NCBI GenBank assembly: GCA_004764695.1
Contig: SMSO01000032.1
Location: 3,578,983 to 3,642,982 of the forward strand
Direction: 5' to 3'
From: Schizochytrium sp. TIO01
Lineage: Eukaryota > Sar > Bigyra > Thraustochytrida > Thraustochytriidae
DNA length: 64,000 bases
This document shows, piece by piece, positions 10,786-22,454 of this stretch. The position numbers and the translations under genes were made by a program. Each line of letters opens with the position of its first letter. Within the stretch, counting starts at the first letter, position 1. The notes beneath the pieces were generated by a model. That model saw only the letters and a list, made by a program, of their open reading frames with translations. It ran no database searches and was not told the origin of the DNA.

Positions 10786-10911
10786 TCCGCAAAGCAACGA
10801 TTAGGGTCTTATTGGTCGTAAGCAATGAGACCCTGGCCGCTGTTGGCTCCTCCGCAAAGCAACGATTAGGGTCTTATTGATCGTAAGCAATGAGACCCTG
10901 GCCGCTGCTGG
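10784..10911. repeat. 65-bp tandem duplication covering a gene terminus
   Basis: Two nearly identical copies with a 65-base period: the block starting TCCGCAAAGC at 10786 recurs at 10851. The copies differ at only a few positions. The copy nearer the gene holds the last codons and stop of the minus-strand gene 10874-12280. The distal copy repeats the same codons (SGQGLIAYDQ and stop) in another frame relative to the gene, because 65 is not a multiple of three, and so is never reached by translation. It looks like a recent slip or unequal-exchange duplication of the 3' end. Confidence 0.9.
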
Positions 10912-12280
10912 CTCCCGCTTCGAGAGCAAGGTCAATTACAGTGAGTGGGTGCATGTCTTCAATGACGACGACGGACTGGCGAGTGCGAAAGCCCTTTCCG
11001 CAAATATGTTCATCGTTATCAATGTATCCGTGGCGTAGCGAAGGATGCTGGATGCGAGCACAGTGCTTGAGCACCTCGTTAGTATGGTGACCGTCCAGGT
11101 TGAAAAGTGCGCCAGCGGGTATCCGCTCACCCATTTTACCGACAAGGGCCTCCGGGGTGCGCACAAGAATAACTCGCTCAGCGAAGAAGTGAGGATCAGC
11201 CTCGACTTTTTCGCGAATACGCGAACCATTGTCACCAAAGAGCACGTTGAAGACGATGTGGCCTGATAGTTCGGACTGGAGCGGGTTCGTAAAGCGAAGA
11301 TCCACAAGTTGCTTAACGACGCGACCTCCGTTCATCTCTATTGTGTAGAGAAAGTTGCGCCACACATCTGCGTCCTTGCCCTCCTTATCGGGCATCTGGG
11401 GCATGATTTTGCGTTGCAAACCAATAGGAAAGTCCTCAGGAAAGATAGGATATGAATAGTCCTTGTCGTAGTCAAAGAGGTTGAGCGAGGGGAGTTGTGC
11501 GTCGTCATTGGGCGGCAAGTCAATGTAAGCCCGGTTCATTGCGACTGCTATACTGACGTAAATTCCGCGGGTCATGGCGATAAAAATAATCAGTACAAAG
11601 AGCACGAGGAAGAGGCAGCCTCTCTGGCGTGCGCTGAGGAGGTGTTCTTCGGCAGTGCTGTGCATTTGGGCTTTCTCATATGTCGATCTTCGTTTTTGAC
11701 GGTTCGAGGCGGTCCTTCGTGTGGGGCTGCCCGGGGGGCTTGGTCTCCTGTTCACTGTGTTCACTATTGCCGAAGCAACTGAGGATGCAGCTGCTACTGC
11801 TGCACTAGTGCCCTTTTCAAGGCTGTTTTGCTGTTCTGCGTGCGGGATGTCGAGTGTATACACTTTTGTCTCTGCAAGGGTATTTTCATGATTATTGTTG
11901 CTGTTGTGACCGGACGCTGATAACAAAACTTCGGCCTTGAGGAGTCTTTGTTTTTCTTCGTCATCTCTGCCTGTACGATGTCTGGTTCCAGTGCTGCTGT
12001 TGCTGCTGCTGTTGCTGCTACTGCTGCTGTACCCTTCCTCTGTCACCTCAGCATTGGGATGTCTTCCAATGTTGATGAGCTCATGTTGCTGTTGAGGACT
12101 GCCGCTATTGCCATTGCTCGAGTTACTCTGTACAAAGAGCTGGCTCGAAGGCTGGACTCCAGGCTGCTGCTGCTGCTGCTCACCCGTCCTGTTATGCAGG
12201 TCTCCATGGGCTATGCTCTGCAGGGGGCCTTCTGTGTCCTCGGCACCTCCCGCGGCAAGTCTGCCTGTCGCGGCGCCCAT
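10874..12280 (-). CDS. Type II single-pass membrane protein, unknown function
   Basis: A 468-residue frame with an ATG start. The first 200 residues are low-complexity: Gln runs at about 35-39 and Ser/Asn runs at about 85-97. They end in a basic stretch (RRTASNRQKRRS) just before one strong membrane helix at about 221-246. The basic cytosolic flank predicts a type II topology with a 220-residue lumenal or extracellular C-terminal domain. That domain is folded-looking, with regular hydrophobic spacing and two Cys (about 407 and 427), but I do not recognise it. The gene's last codons lie in a 65-bp tandem duplication. The C-terminal domain is the part to use for a structure-based search. Confidence 0.8.
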   Translation of the reverse strand: MGAATGRLAAGGAEDTEGPLQSIAHGDLHNRTGEQQQQQPGVQPSSQLFVQSNSSNGNSGSPQQQHELINIGRHPNAEVTEEGYSSSSSNSSSNSSTGTRHRTGRDDEEKQRLLKAEVLLSASGHNSNNNHENTLAETKVYTLDIPHAEQQNSLEKGTSAAVAAASSVASAIVNTVNRRPSPPGSPTRRTASNRQKRRSTYEKAQMHSTAEEHLLSARQRGCLFLVLFVLIIFIAMTRGIYVSIAVAMNRAYIDLPPNDDAQLPSLNLFDYDKDYSYPIFPEDFPIGLQRKIMPQMPDKEGKDADVWRNFLYTIEMNGGRVVKQLVDLRFTNPLQSELSGHIVFNVLFGDNGSRIREKVEADPHFFAERVILVRTPEALVGKMGERIPAGALFNLDGHHTNEVLKHCARIQHPSLRHGYIDNDEHICGKGFRTRQSVVVIEDMHPLTVIDLALEAGASSGQGLIAYDQ

Positions 12281-13010
12281 CGCGGCAAGTCCTCGGCACC
12301 ACGGTGGCGCTTCGAGGAGCGAGTGCGTGAATGAGTGAGAGCAATTTGGGGTTTGCTTCTCTTCTTTTCTTTTTATGTTTGTTCTTTAATTTTCGCTGAA
12401 AAGTTCAATTGAATTCCAGTTTTTCCACTTTTCACTCTTTCTATTATATTGTAAGAACTCTTTTTTCGCAACAGTGTGACAATTATTGCCTGCCATCAAT
12501 TAAACGCCTTTTAAACATCTTCATATAACTACTAAATTAATTTCTTTTAAAAGTAAAAGCATATTTAAAAAATTTAAAAAATGACGAGGACGAACAGAAC
12601 AGATGAAAATAAAAATAAAAATGTTTTCATTCTATTTTATTATTATGAAGAGGACTTATTTCAGAAAAGTTAACGGAAGTTATTGCATTAAAAAAAAATA
12701 CTCCAGGTGAACTTTGTGCTATTTTAAGATTGTTCGTGCAATCCCCGATACTTAGTTCGTAGTAGGTACCTTCAGTTTTGCTTGTCTTTACAAGCTAACA
12801 TCATCAGCACAACAGTTTTATTTGATCCAAAATGATGACGTTTATCTTTGTTTCATGGTCTTAATTTCTGTTCTGCGCGACTCGGAACTCGAAGTTCTCT
12901 CTTTCGTTTACGCAAGAATAAATAAAGAAAAAACCCAAAACTACTTATTAGCGCGTACTGGTACTCAGTTAGTTGTTCAGAAGAGGTTGTCAATCAATCG
13001 ACCAACCGAT

Positions 13011-13120
13011 CAAACAAGACCAAACAAGACCAAACAAGACCAAACAAACCCAAACAAACCCAAACAAGACCAAACAAGACCAAGCAAAACTAAACAAGAC
13101 CAAGCAAGACCAAACAAATA
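13011..13120. repeat. Decamer tandem array (CAAACAAGAC)11
   Basis: Eleven consecutive 10-base units in exact register, consensus CAAACAAGAC. Five units are perfect and the rest carry one or a few substitutions (for example CAAACAAACC, CAAGCAAAAC). After 13120 the pattern decays into CAAACGA-like sequence. It is strand-asymmetric (the plus strand has A, C and G but almost no T). Confidence 0.9.
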
Positions 13121-13279
13121 AACAAACAGACAAGCAAACGAGAAGACTCGAAGTGGAACACCCGCGCCCCTCATTTGCTACCTAACCCTCCTATTAACAC
13201 TGAATTGTGTTCTATTATAGTTTCAATTTAGTTTTAGTTTCAATTAAGTGAAAACGTTTTTCAATATAAACCTGAGGCG

Positions 13280-13306
<27 letters not shown>
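13280..13306. repeat. T27 homopolymer
   Basis: An uninterrupted run of 27 T on the plus strand at the edge of an AT-rich patch. Similar A29 and A28 runs occur at 16970 and 22158. Long homopolymers like these can be poly-A tails of retroposed sequence or simple slippage products; nothing here distinguishes the two. Confidence 0.9.
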
Positions 13307-13312
<6 letters not shown>

Positions 13313-13611
13313 TTATATTAAATTATTTTTATTATTGAATTTTAAATAATATAATTCAATTAAAAATTGATTCTTTTAAGTTAACCTCAAAAATAGAAAA
13401 ATGAAAATGAAAATCCATCTCACGGTTTGTTTCATTCAATTTTAACTTCGTTCCCGGTCACTAACTGTTGTTATCTGTCTATTAGTGCTCGCGTTCTATT
13501 CCCTCCTCATCCGCTTGCTGTTCTCCTTTCTCCCCCCATCCCATTTGGTTCTCTTCAAAAATATTGAAGAACAGCATAATACCAGCGGGCACTAGCTGGC
13601 AACGATGAATC

Positions 13612-13649
13612 ATTCATGAATCATGAATCATGATTCATGATTCATGAAT
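13612..13649. repeat. 38-bp perfect palindrome
   Basis: The 38 bases equal their own reverse complement with no spacer. They are built from ATTCATGA/TCATGAAT units and centred between 13630 and 13631. On single-stranded DNA or RNA this would fold back fully except for the loop-closing bases. No gene lies within several kb, so a regulatory role is not indicated. Confidence 0.93.
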
Positions 13650-14080
13650 CGATGAACGGGTGAGTGGCTATTCTCATGGTCCCAGTCAGCCAGCATGCGC
13701 CTTCCTCAGCAGCAGAAGGTCTTCTTCGTACTACGTTTCATTCAATCGAAGAAATGGCCGTCGCTGTCCTTCTTTCCTTCTTTCCTTCCTTCCTTCCTTT
13801 CCCATCAATGTTCCGAAGAGCGGAGAGGGGCTCTTTCCTCTTGTTCTTTCTTCCCTCTGTTCTCTCTTGCCTCTGTTCTTTATTTTGCGCATAGCAAGCT
13901 TTAGCGGTAGGTAGGGACTATCTGCCTCTAGCGACGGTGGGACGGGTCGCACATAGTGATGCGTAGGACTATGCTACTATTTGCTAGCCATCCCTGCTCT
14001 TCGAAACTTCAATTCAAAACGCAAAAGGATATCTGTTAATTTAAAAAAGTAGTTTTTATTTTAAAAGAACCAAATCAGAA

Positions 14081-14105
14081 TTGCTTTGCTTTGCTTTGCT
14101 TTGCT
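14081..14105. repeat. (TTGCT)5 microsatellite
   Basis: Five perfect pentamer units in intergenic DNA. Confidence 0.9.
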
Positions 14106-14853
14106 GTTTCAAAATTCAAAAACTCACCCTGGAACAGGCAGTGAGTGGGTAGTTCAACTTGTAACTTTATATTATCTCGCAATTGTAACACAGGACGAAG
14201 CGAGAAAGGGAAAAAAAATAAACAAATAAAAAAATAAACAAATTCAAATTAAAAAAGAATCAACAAAATCAATCAGTCAATTAAAAGGTCGAAGAAGGCA
14301 AAACGCGAAAACCCGTGTCCGAGCTCGAGCAGATACTTCTTCCTCGCAGCAGGCGCGCTCCGGCGGATGTGGAGACCGATCGCAGCGCCTCCTTCTGGGC
14401 TCCCTCCCGCCCACCGCCTGCATCCCTCTCTCTCCGTCTCCTCTCGGCCTTTCTTCAAGCTTGCTAGCTAGCTCGCTAGCTACAGCAAGCCGTTCATGCG
14501 ATGTGTTCATGAACAACATTCGAGGGTACCCCTGCGTTGTGTCTCTATACGATCGGTAGGAACTCCTACTACCGCGGAAAGCGAATTCAAAATTCAAATT
14601 CTCAGCGAGGTCCTGATGAGGAGGTTCGAGGTCTGCAAAGCTCGCAAAGACTCGTGCAGGCTGCGCTCGTGAAGGCCTTTGAGCCCCCCCGCCACCTCTC
14701 CCCTCCCTCCCTGCGTGCGTGCGTGCGTGCATGGATGCATGTACGTCCTCCTCGGCGGGAGAAGAAGCATCGGCTCTGGATATCATCGACCGCTTCTTCA
14801 GGTCTCACGGAATTCGAACTTGAACCAAGTCGAACTCGAACTTGGAGGAGGAC

Positions 14854-14856
<3 letters not shown>

Positions 14857-14889
<33 letters not shown>
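14857..14889. repeat. (CTG)11 trinucleotide repeat
   Basis: Eleven perfect CTG units inside the GC-rich block. It could encode poly-Leu, poly-Ala or poly-Cys depending on frame, but no supported gene crosses it. Confidence 0.92.
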
Positions 14890-14890
<1 letters not shown>

Positions 14891-15759
14891 AGCTCCTTGC
14901 GACGGGAAACGGGTTGTGGGATGGATGCCCAGAGAAAGAGGCGTTTCTTTCCTCAGCGCCGGCCGACCTGCAGGAGCCGCAGAACGGCGTACTCGCTAGC
15001 TAGCTTCCAGCGATACCTGAAGGAAGCCTCGACGCTCGTCTCTCCTGGGCCTGCTGCTGCTGCGACCAGACGCCCACCCGCCCAGCCAGTCACCGGCAGG
15101 CGTCTCCTTCGCTCCCGTGTCATTCGTTCATTCCTTCATCCATCCACCCATCCATCCGGCGGCAAGAACGACGACGTGAACAACTTGAACCTCTTTCAAG
15201 ACCATTCCTGCACTCACTCTCTCTCTCAATCGCTTACTAACCTACTTTCTTTCTTACGTACTACGCATGGGCCATTTAATTAACGCTTAGCCCAGCTCGC
15301 TCGAGGCTGCCGCTTGCTCGCTCGCCCAGACAGGCAGGGCAGGCAGCGGCTGCCGGCCGACCTTCAGCGCCGCCGCCGCCGTCTCTCCTGGCTCGGCGCT
15401 CTCTGCGCGAGCTGCCAGCGGTCTCGTGGACGCCAGCGGTCTCGTGGAGAGTCAGTCGGCCGTCGCCGCGTCGGCCAGTTAGTCAGCAGGAGATGGGCCC
15501 TTTGCAGAGAACGCGCCACACTTCTCGAGGCGATACGGCGCCTACGGCCTCGAAACAGACACTCCCTCTGTGTCTGTGTCTGTCTGTGTCTCTGTTGGCT
15601 GTGTCTCTGTGTGTGTTCTCCTTCCTCGTCGAGCTGGAGATCGTAGGCGCCGCTTTCCTTTCGCAGACCGTTCGCAAAGGCCGCCGGGCAGCGGCAGCGG
15701 CAGCGACAGCGGCAGCGGCAGCGCGAGGAGCATGAGCACGTACGGGTGGTGGTGCTCGA

Positions 15760-15793
15760 GAAGAAGAAGAAGAAGAAGAAGAAGAAGAAGAAG
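15760..15793. repeat. (GAA)n trinucleotide repeat
   Basis: About eleven perfect GAA units, followed by a short TGTC repeat. Confidence 0.9.
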
Positions 15794-16230
15794 CTGGCTG
15801 TCTGTCTGTCTGTGCGATGACGGTGTTCTGAGTCAATCAATCAGTCAATTCATTGTGCGCAGAGACATACATACAGAGAGACAGACATACAGAGAGACAG
15901 ACAGACATCAGTGAGAAGAGGAATGGGAAAAACAGCGCCGAAGGTTGAGAACGGCGCGGAGAACGAACTCGAAGAGTCAATCAATCGCAACTTAGAGGCC
16001 TCAAGGAGTGGAGCGCGCACGCCCCCCTCCCTTCCTTGTGTGGGTGTGCGTGTGTGTTGTGCGGAAGGGCTGCTTGGGCGTAGAGAGATCGACAGGACGC
16101 ACCTCTGAAGGCTCCGGCGGCGAACGAAGCGAGGGCCGCGAGGGTATTACGAGAATTTGAGGTCGAGAAGAAGGCACAGTGCCTTCGCTTTGCTTTGCGT
16201 TCTGAAGGTCTCTCTTCTTCTCTCTCTTCT

Positions 16231-16970
16231 TTTATCCTTCTTGCTGTTCATTTTTAACAAAACATTTTAAAATTTAAAACTAATACCATACTAAAGTAGA
16301 AAAAGAACAGTTAAGTTTTTTTCTTCTTAAATAAAATAAAATAAGAATTAAGTGATTTAATTATAAAGAACATTATTGTCATTTGTAAAATCCATAGAGG
16401 GCTAAGCGTAGCATAGTATCGTTCTGTTATCGTTCTTTTCTCTTTCCTTAAAAAAAATAATTATCTACTAAAGCGCACACTTACGAATGCGCAGATATAC
16501 ATAATACCACAATAAATAGAACAGGACCGATCATGCGATGACGATGGTGATCAATCATCACAGAGTTGAAAAGCAGAGGATTCTGCGGAATCACTCACTC
16601 ACTCACTCCTTCACTCACGGCATCGATTGGTCTCGCTCCGTCTGCGCAGACGGACAGGCAGGCAGGCAGACGTGGCGAAGAGCACTGCTCCGGGGTGGAG
16701 CTCCGCGTATACCAACAACAACAACGGTGACGTACTGGCGAACGAAGGAGATCAGTACTCACTCACATCGATCGACGTTTCGAGCCTCTTCTCATTCGCT
16801 TCCTTCGGCGCGGAGAACCCTGAAAAACGAAACCTTCAAAACATGTTTTTAAAAGTTAAAAGGATAAGTTTAAATATAGGTTTTAGGAGTCATGCAATTA
16901 TGATGAATGATTATTATCGTTACAGAGTAATAAAAGTAATAACACTAAACAAGCCAAATGGGATGAGCGA

Positions 16971-17001
<31 letters not shown>

Positions 17002-19520
17002 GAAAAGAGACGTTCTCATCTCATCTCATCTGATCTCATTTCATTTCATCTCATCCGTATGGGACTGGTCGCTTACGTCCCGTTAAGGGCGTTCTGTTCT
17101 TCGCAAGACCGCAGGTTGTTTATCATGATTGTCTCGCGTTTAAAATAAAATAAAAATTAGTAGTAGTGCTATTATTGAGATTGAAAGTTTTATTTGGAAA
17201 TGATATATTATATTTCATTTAAAAGGAAAAGAAAGGAAAAAAGGACCAAGTTGCTTTTAGTTTCAAGAGAGCAGATCGATCAGCTTTCAAGCGATAATAG
17301 AAGAACCAAAGGGCGCTTCAACACGATAAGCGAATACAGTAATGAAGGGTCAATGCGCCTATCATGTGATCGAACCCATCGGTCACCAAGGCGGCGGCTG
17401 GATTTGAATTGGGCTGCGGACTGTGCTCAGTGCCCCTGTCTGCGCTATCTTCACCAGATTGCCAACTGCGGCAGAGGGGGGCAGGACACAAAGCTGTGCT
17501 CATACACAGTATGATAGGTAATATAAGAACAAAATGAAAGTGTTCTTTCCATCCATCATCGAGACAGAAACAGATCAAGCTTTTAGAAAGTTTAATTTTA
17601 ATTTTATAATTATAACAAGTTGAAATTGAAACGAATTGGAACATGGGAAATCGAAAATTGATTGACAAGAATGCAATGATATCTATCCCAGAAGCGAAAG
17701 CGACCAATCCTTCAACGAGTCCTCGAGGTGGCAAATTCGGCAACCTACTACCGCGAGGTCGAAGGCATCAAATCTATAGTCCGTCCGAGGATGCGAATGG
17801 GTTGGGAGCTGTGCATGCGAGGGCAGAAGACTGAGAGCGTGGCTGAATGCACGGACGACGGGCGATTCAATCAAAGGATCAAACTTCATCGAGGTGCTGA
17901 GGGAATCAAAGGCTGGCTATATTACTTCAAATATTTGAACAAATCAACATATTCTGGCCCATGACGATTGTTGAGGGCCTGCGCTCGACGCCTCAGCAGG
18001 GCGTGCTTGACCCTCTGCGCAGGGTTCTCGGGAGCACAGAGATGAGCATGGCGCTTTGCAAAAGGGCGGTTGAAAGCTGCCTGCTTCAGCAGCTGCATTC
18101 AGCGAAATGAATAGCTCAGTTGAGCCAATCTGCGCTCTTGCCTTTGAAAAGGTGAGCAAATTTGGTAATGGAATCGGGCTGTGATGAACCCTCATAACGG
18201 GGTGCGAGCTATCATGTTCCGATAATTCTGTCTCGTGCTCAAGGCAGCTCAGGGACCTATTTGAGCGCCCCCAGCTTAAACTCCCCTCAATAGTTGCAAT
18301 ATGATATGAGCAATTGCATTGGCACATCTCTTGGCAGGCAGATAGATATATGGTGTTTGTGCAGGTCAATCGTGGCTGACTAGCAAATGGATGCACTGCT
18401 ACTACCAAGCAACCTGACGACCATTGATTCATGCATTGCCATACTCGCCTGAAGTTTGACAGGCGTCATGATCTTGGCGCGTCGAAGTCTCGCGCACCGT
18501 TGGATCCTGGCTCGTGGCGGTGTACTTGAAAAAGTTAACCATTCTTGATCAATACTTTTGGCATCCCGTATAGCGTTGACCAGTCGCCACAAATCTACTC
18601 ATGACATGACAAACATCTCTAGCTATAGCTAGATACCCATCCTCTCCCGTAAGTGTGCTCCCGAAAATAAACGTATACAGCGCGCACTGCATCCTTTTTC
18701 TTGAATTGTAAAGAGTGTCCACGCTCGTTGAGAATAGTAAGCATTTCAGTGGATGGACTTAGGCTAATCCAGTAGGAGCTTGGAATTAATTGTGCATTGG
18801 ACTGCGTAGAACGATGTAATATATATGAACTTGTGGATTCAAGCACCAATAGCTTTTGATGTAGAAGTTAATCCAGAGGTGGGGTAGCAATACACTTTAC
18901 AGGGATACGCGAGAAGTCGAGTCAGCCGGCCTGAGGCTGATTTTCTGCACATGGTAGTACCAATTGACTTTCTCAGGTCGAAATAAATGAATAAGTTGAT
19001 AAATTAATAGACAACAATCTTAAGCGCCAGCAAATGACAAGCAAACTGCCGTAACCCAAGTCTACTAATTGAATCAAAATGCTTGCTTGGATGGATGGGT
19101 GCTTTTTCTTCTCTTGGAGAATCGCTTCTCTGTTTCCAGCACGCAGGGCTGATTTCAATAAGCCTTTTCACACGGTTCCATCTTTCAGCTTAAGATTATT
19201 TGCCATAATCTTCAATACACCCTTCCTACTCATGCGTACCAGTATGTACAATGGAAATAAATGATGAATTTCTTATAAATCTAAAACACTTTTAATTTTT
19301 TTTTTATAGATTAAAAATAATAAAGATAAAAAGGAAAGAAAAGAAAAGCTAAAAACGAAAGGCCTTTCTTTCACCATCCATCGCTCTTCATATAACTTTT
19401 TGGCGATCACGATTGTCTGCTCTGAGAAGTCCGCGTTATCAGGCGATCACCATGGCGAGTTTGAGTTTGATGACCAAATAAAATAAGATACCTTCTTCAC
19501 ATCTATCAACCATCTAATCT
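16231..19520. other. AT-rich intergenic block, no supported gene
   Basis: AT-rich patches (about 16.23-16.5, 16.85-17.25 and 19.26-19.35 kb) alternate with sequence of intermediate composition. It contains an A29 run (16970-16998) and a TCATC-type repeat (17014-17056). The 162-codon minus frame at 17944-18432 has an ATG, but its Cys/Ser-rich, irregular translation matches nothing I know. It is noted here and not called. Confidence 0.45.
16970..16998. repeat. A29 homopolymer
   Basis: An uninterrupted run of 29 A on the plus strand, followed by TCATC pentamer-like repeats. With the T27 run at 13280 it brackets the GC-rich repeat block in opposite orientation. Confidence 0.9.
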
Positions 19521-22153
19521 GGAGCGCAAAATGGATCACCTGTATAAACGATACTTCGTGAACTGGCCGGGAAACTCAAGAACAGACCACCCCCTTTCAA
19601 AGTTGGGCTTGCCAAGCAATTTAGTCTCCAATCGTAGATCGCGGGAAAGGCTCGAGCTTTGCAGATCCGCGGCGATTGCTCGGGCGGCTCCGACTTCTCG
19701 ACTCCAGCACAAGGAGATGGATGATAGATTGATCATCGTGGCGGGATCGTTTATAGCCCCGGCTGCAAGTTTGCTCGCTCGTTTCAAGACGGCATCTGGC
19801 CAAGGTTGGAATTCAATGCAAATGCGACTCCAACTTTGGATTGATTGCCAAAACTCACCCACGGAGGTCCTTTACGCGGAGAAACTCAACAAGCAAATGC
19901 ATAGATAGCATATCAGGATGTATCGACTTTAGACTGCTGCACGTACGCCGGTACCAAGGTAGCAGGATAAGTCCAGGATGAACTCGAAGCAGAGGGCTCG
20001 AACTGTTTTCATCGATTGGAAAAGCAATGCAAAGGCAGAAAAGACTGCCGAGAATCTATAACGTCTGCCTTTCATATTAAACGAGGCAGACCAGGCAGAT
20101 CATCTCACAAGAGTCTGTTATGTAAAACAAGAGGTCGTCGTCTGCGAAGGGAGGACGATTGCTGGTGGAGAAGTTAGTATGGTAGCAGGCATTTGTCAAT
20201 CTTTGTCCCGATGAGCCAGCCAGCTTATGGATACACATTCACACGTCGCCAGCGGAAGATGAAAGTCGCGAGAAACAATGATCAATAATCAGCCATCAAA
20301 GTGCTAGCAAACTCGAAGAAGTCTAAGAGAACATACCTTTTGGAAGACACTGCTTTTCCAGCGTGATATTTATATGCCTGCAGTGAACCAACCTTTCGAA
20401 AGATTGAAATGGCAAGTAGGCTCCAACGATTGCTACCCTCCAGATCAACTGCCAGCCTCAAGAAGAGAGCAACAACCTTGCGGTGATTCCAATCTATCGC
20501 CAGCTTAGATATCAGCAAAGCAAGGCTGAGCTTTTCTGGGAACTGGACGATGATTCACGCCTTGTGCGTCTATCTATTGAGGCTATATTAAAATTAAAAA
20601 CATAGTTGTTATAACAATAACAAAATAGATATAGGTAGAGGCATATAATTCTTTTAATTATTGTCTCAGTGCACACTTTTAGATTCTTGACCTACCGAGG
20701 GGGGCATAAAACAACTTCAAGTTTATATGGCTATAACGGACTCACACTTGACCAACCTGAGTTGCAAACTGGAGGGTTCTAGGAAAGAAGCACGTCCTCA
20801 AAAACTCAAACTTGGTCTATAAACAGGGTGTCTACGTAGGTATCTGCGAGAAGAGTCAAGAAATGGTAATCCTGTCGCTCGGATTGCATCGTTGGTGGGT
20901 GGACGGCGAGGGTGATGATTACCTTGCAATATGTGCACGTGTGTACACCTGCTCCTGAAAATGGTCTATGGAAATAAGGTTGTGAGGCATTTCGGTGCAC
21001 ACCTGCACGCGGCGCTCATCTTCATCGAATAAATAAGATAAGTACTACTATGCCTCGAAGCGCAAAATCTTCGTGGACTTGGAAGTGGGTGAACATCATG
21101 ATCATTTTTCTTCAAATTACAGTTTGGCGACTCTTCCAGCAAGTAAATTGCTCTTTTTCAAATAGAAGCGCTGATAGGACATGCAGCGGATCGATGGGCA
21201 GCATCGACATCTAAAACATTTTGTCTGTTCTCTGGAGGTCTTTTGAGTTCTCCTTTTTATAAATTTACTATTCTATTCTATTCATAATTCTAGAATGGAG
21301 AAGAGTCACCTGATCGTTTTGCACATGCCGCTAAGAAACTGGGGTTGTAGTATACTTCACGGAATAAATCTAGTTGCTATGACAAAAACTCCAGTCGTAA
21401 ACTCCAATATAATTGTCATGAAAGTAATGATTTGGAGGTATCAGAAACCTCCAACTGGTGGCCATGGCATGAGTCTATTCAGATAAAACAGTTTTGTTTA
21501 TGTTTATGTTTTTGCTTTTCAAGGATAGCGGCGAAGGTTTGATTATGTTTCTTCTTTGATAGTTTCTTTTAAAGGGACTAAGGACCTCAGTTGGACTTCT
21601 CGACTTCCTCATGGTCATCATCTTAACATGCAGGATGAACATATCAAGTTTGTACAATTTACAAGAAGATATTTATCAGGATCATCCGTGAGTAGTAAAT
21701 TGATCTAGACTGCATGTAGAGAACATGCCAACGTGTGTATTGATTTTTTATTTTTTTTAAGAGCCCTAATTATAGCTGAAATTTGACATGTCTTTTAGTT
21801 CGACGATGTGCGCCCTGAGGCGAACGAAATGCGGCTCCGTCCGAAAGTCAAGCTCATTGCTTCTGAATCTAGACTTAATTATTCGATCGATCAACAATCG
21901 AAATCGAAGCTAAATCCACGCTACTCAAGGAACTTAAACTCCTGTTCACCCTGAAATTCTGCAGCTGTGAAGAGTCAATGCTCTTTGAATTAAACAGAAA
22001 AAAGAAAAGAAGGTTTCTCCTTTCAGCATTTGTTCTTTCGGGGAGTTTATTTATTTATTTTAATAATTAAACGTTCTTTTTTAATTTAACATTGAAAAGT
22101 TAGTTATTTTTATTATTTTTTAATTTTAAAAAAAAAACGTTTTAAAAACTAGC

Positions 22154-22157
<4 letters not shown>

Positions 22158-22185
<28 letters not shown>
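22158..22185. repeat. A28 homopolymer
   Basis: An uninterrupted run of 28 A within an AT-rich patch of about 300 bases (22.0-22.3 kb). Confidence 0.9.
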
Positions 22186-22186
<1 letters not shown>

Positions 22187-22454
22187 ATTACTTTGGTTTG
22201 ATTTGATTTATTAATTCTTAAGTGGCCAAAAAATCTTAGTTTAAATTAGAAACGTTCTGCTCTTTACATCTACATATATTTAATAACAAAAATAAATTGA
22301 ACACCTAAGCAGATTTGTCTGCCGCAGAATAGTTAGTTACTTCTCTTAATCCTCTCAAACATAAGAATACAGGGCTGAACAAGAGTTCTTTGACTACAAC
22401 TTCTGTGAAAAGCGCGTTCTCTGTCTAGAACGCCAGGCCTCCAGCGCTCGACGA

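Larger units (their letters stand above)
12281..14270. other. AT-rich, repeat-rich intergenic block
   Basis: AT-rich sequence with simple repeats and no convincing gene. The most AT-rich parts are about 12.36-12.75 kb and 13.2-13.45 kb. It includes an 11-unit decamer array (13011-13120), a T27 tract (13280-13306), a 38-bp palindrome (13612-13649) and five TTGCT units (14081-14105). Frames at 12822-13185 and 13660-13952 run through the low-complexity sequence and were not called. Confidence 0.5.
14271..16230. other. GC-rich low-complexity block without a clear gene
   Basis: About 2 kb distinctly richer in G and C than the flanks and dominated by simple repeats: (CTG)11 at 14857-14889, (GCAGCG)n at 15688-15723, (GAA)n at 15760-15793 and TGTCTG/ACAGAG-type repeats at 15560-15613 and 15860-15910. 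Long frames are open on both strands at once (for example 14537-15283 + and 15364-15840 -), which is what low-complexity GC-rich DNA gives by chance. Their translations are homopolymer-like and none is called as a gene. A short direct repeat, GCGGTCTCGTGGA, occurs twice at about 15417-15447. Confidence 0.5.

Noticed and set aside
14537-15283. 248-codon plus frame in the GC-rich block
   Set aside because: The translation contains a poly-Cys run from the CTG repeat and irregular Arg/Ser-rich sequence. Overlapping minus frames are equally open, as expected for low-complexity GC-rich DNA.
15364-15840. 158-codon minus frame in the GC-rich block
   Set aside because: It consists of poly-Phe and Arg-repeat translation of the GAA and CAGCGG microsatellites; no protein character.
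17944-18432. 162-codon minus ATG frame
   Set aside because: It starts with ATG and is long, but composition is irregular with scattered Cys, there is no domain, and no supporting context. Kept as a note only.
19531-19908. 125-codon plus frame with ATG and a rival minus frame
   Set aside because: Opposite-strand frames of similar length are both open and neither has a recognisable domain, so I could not choose.
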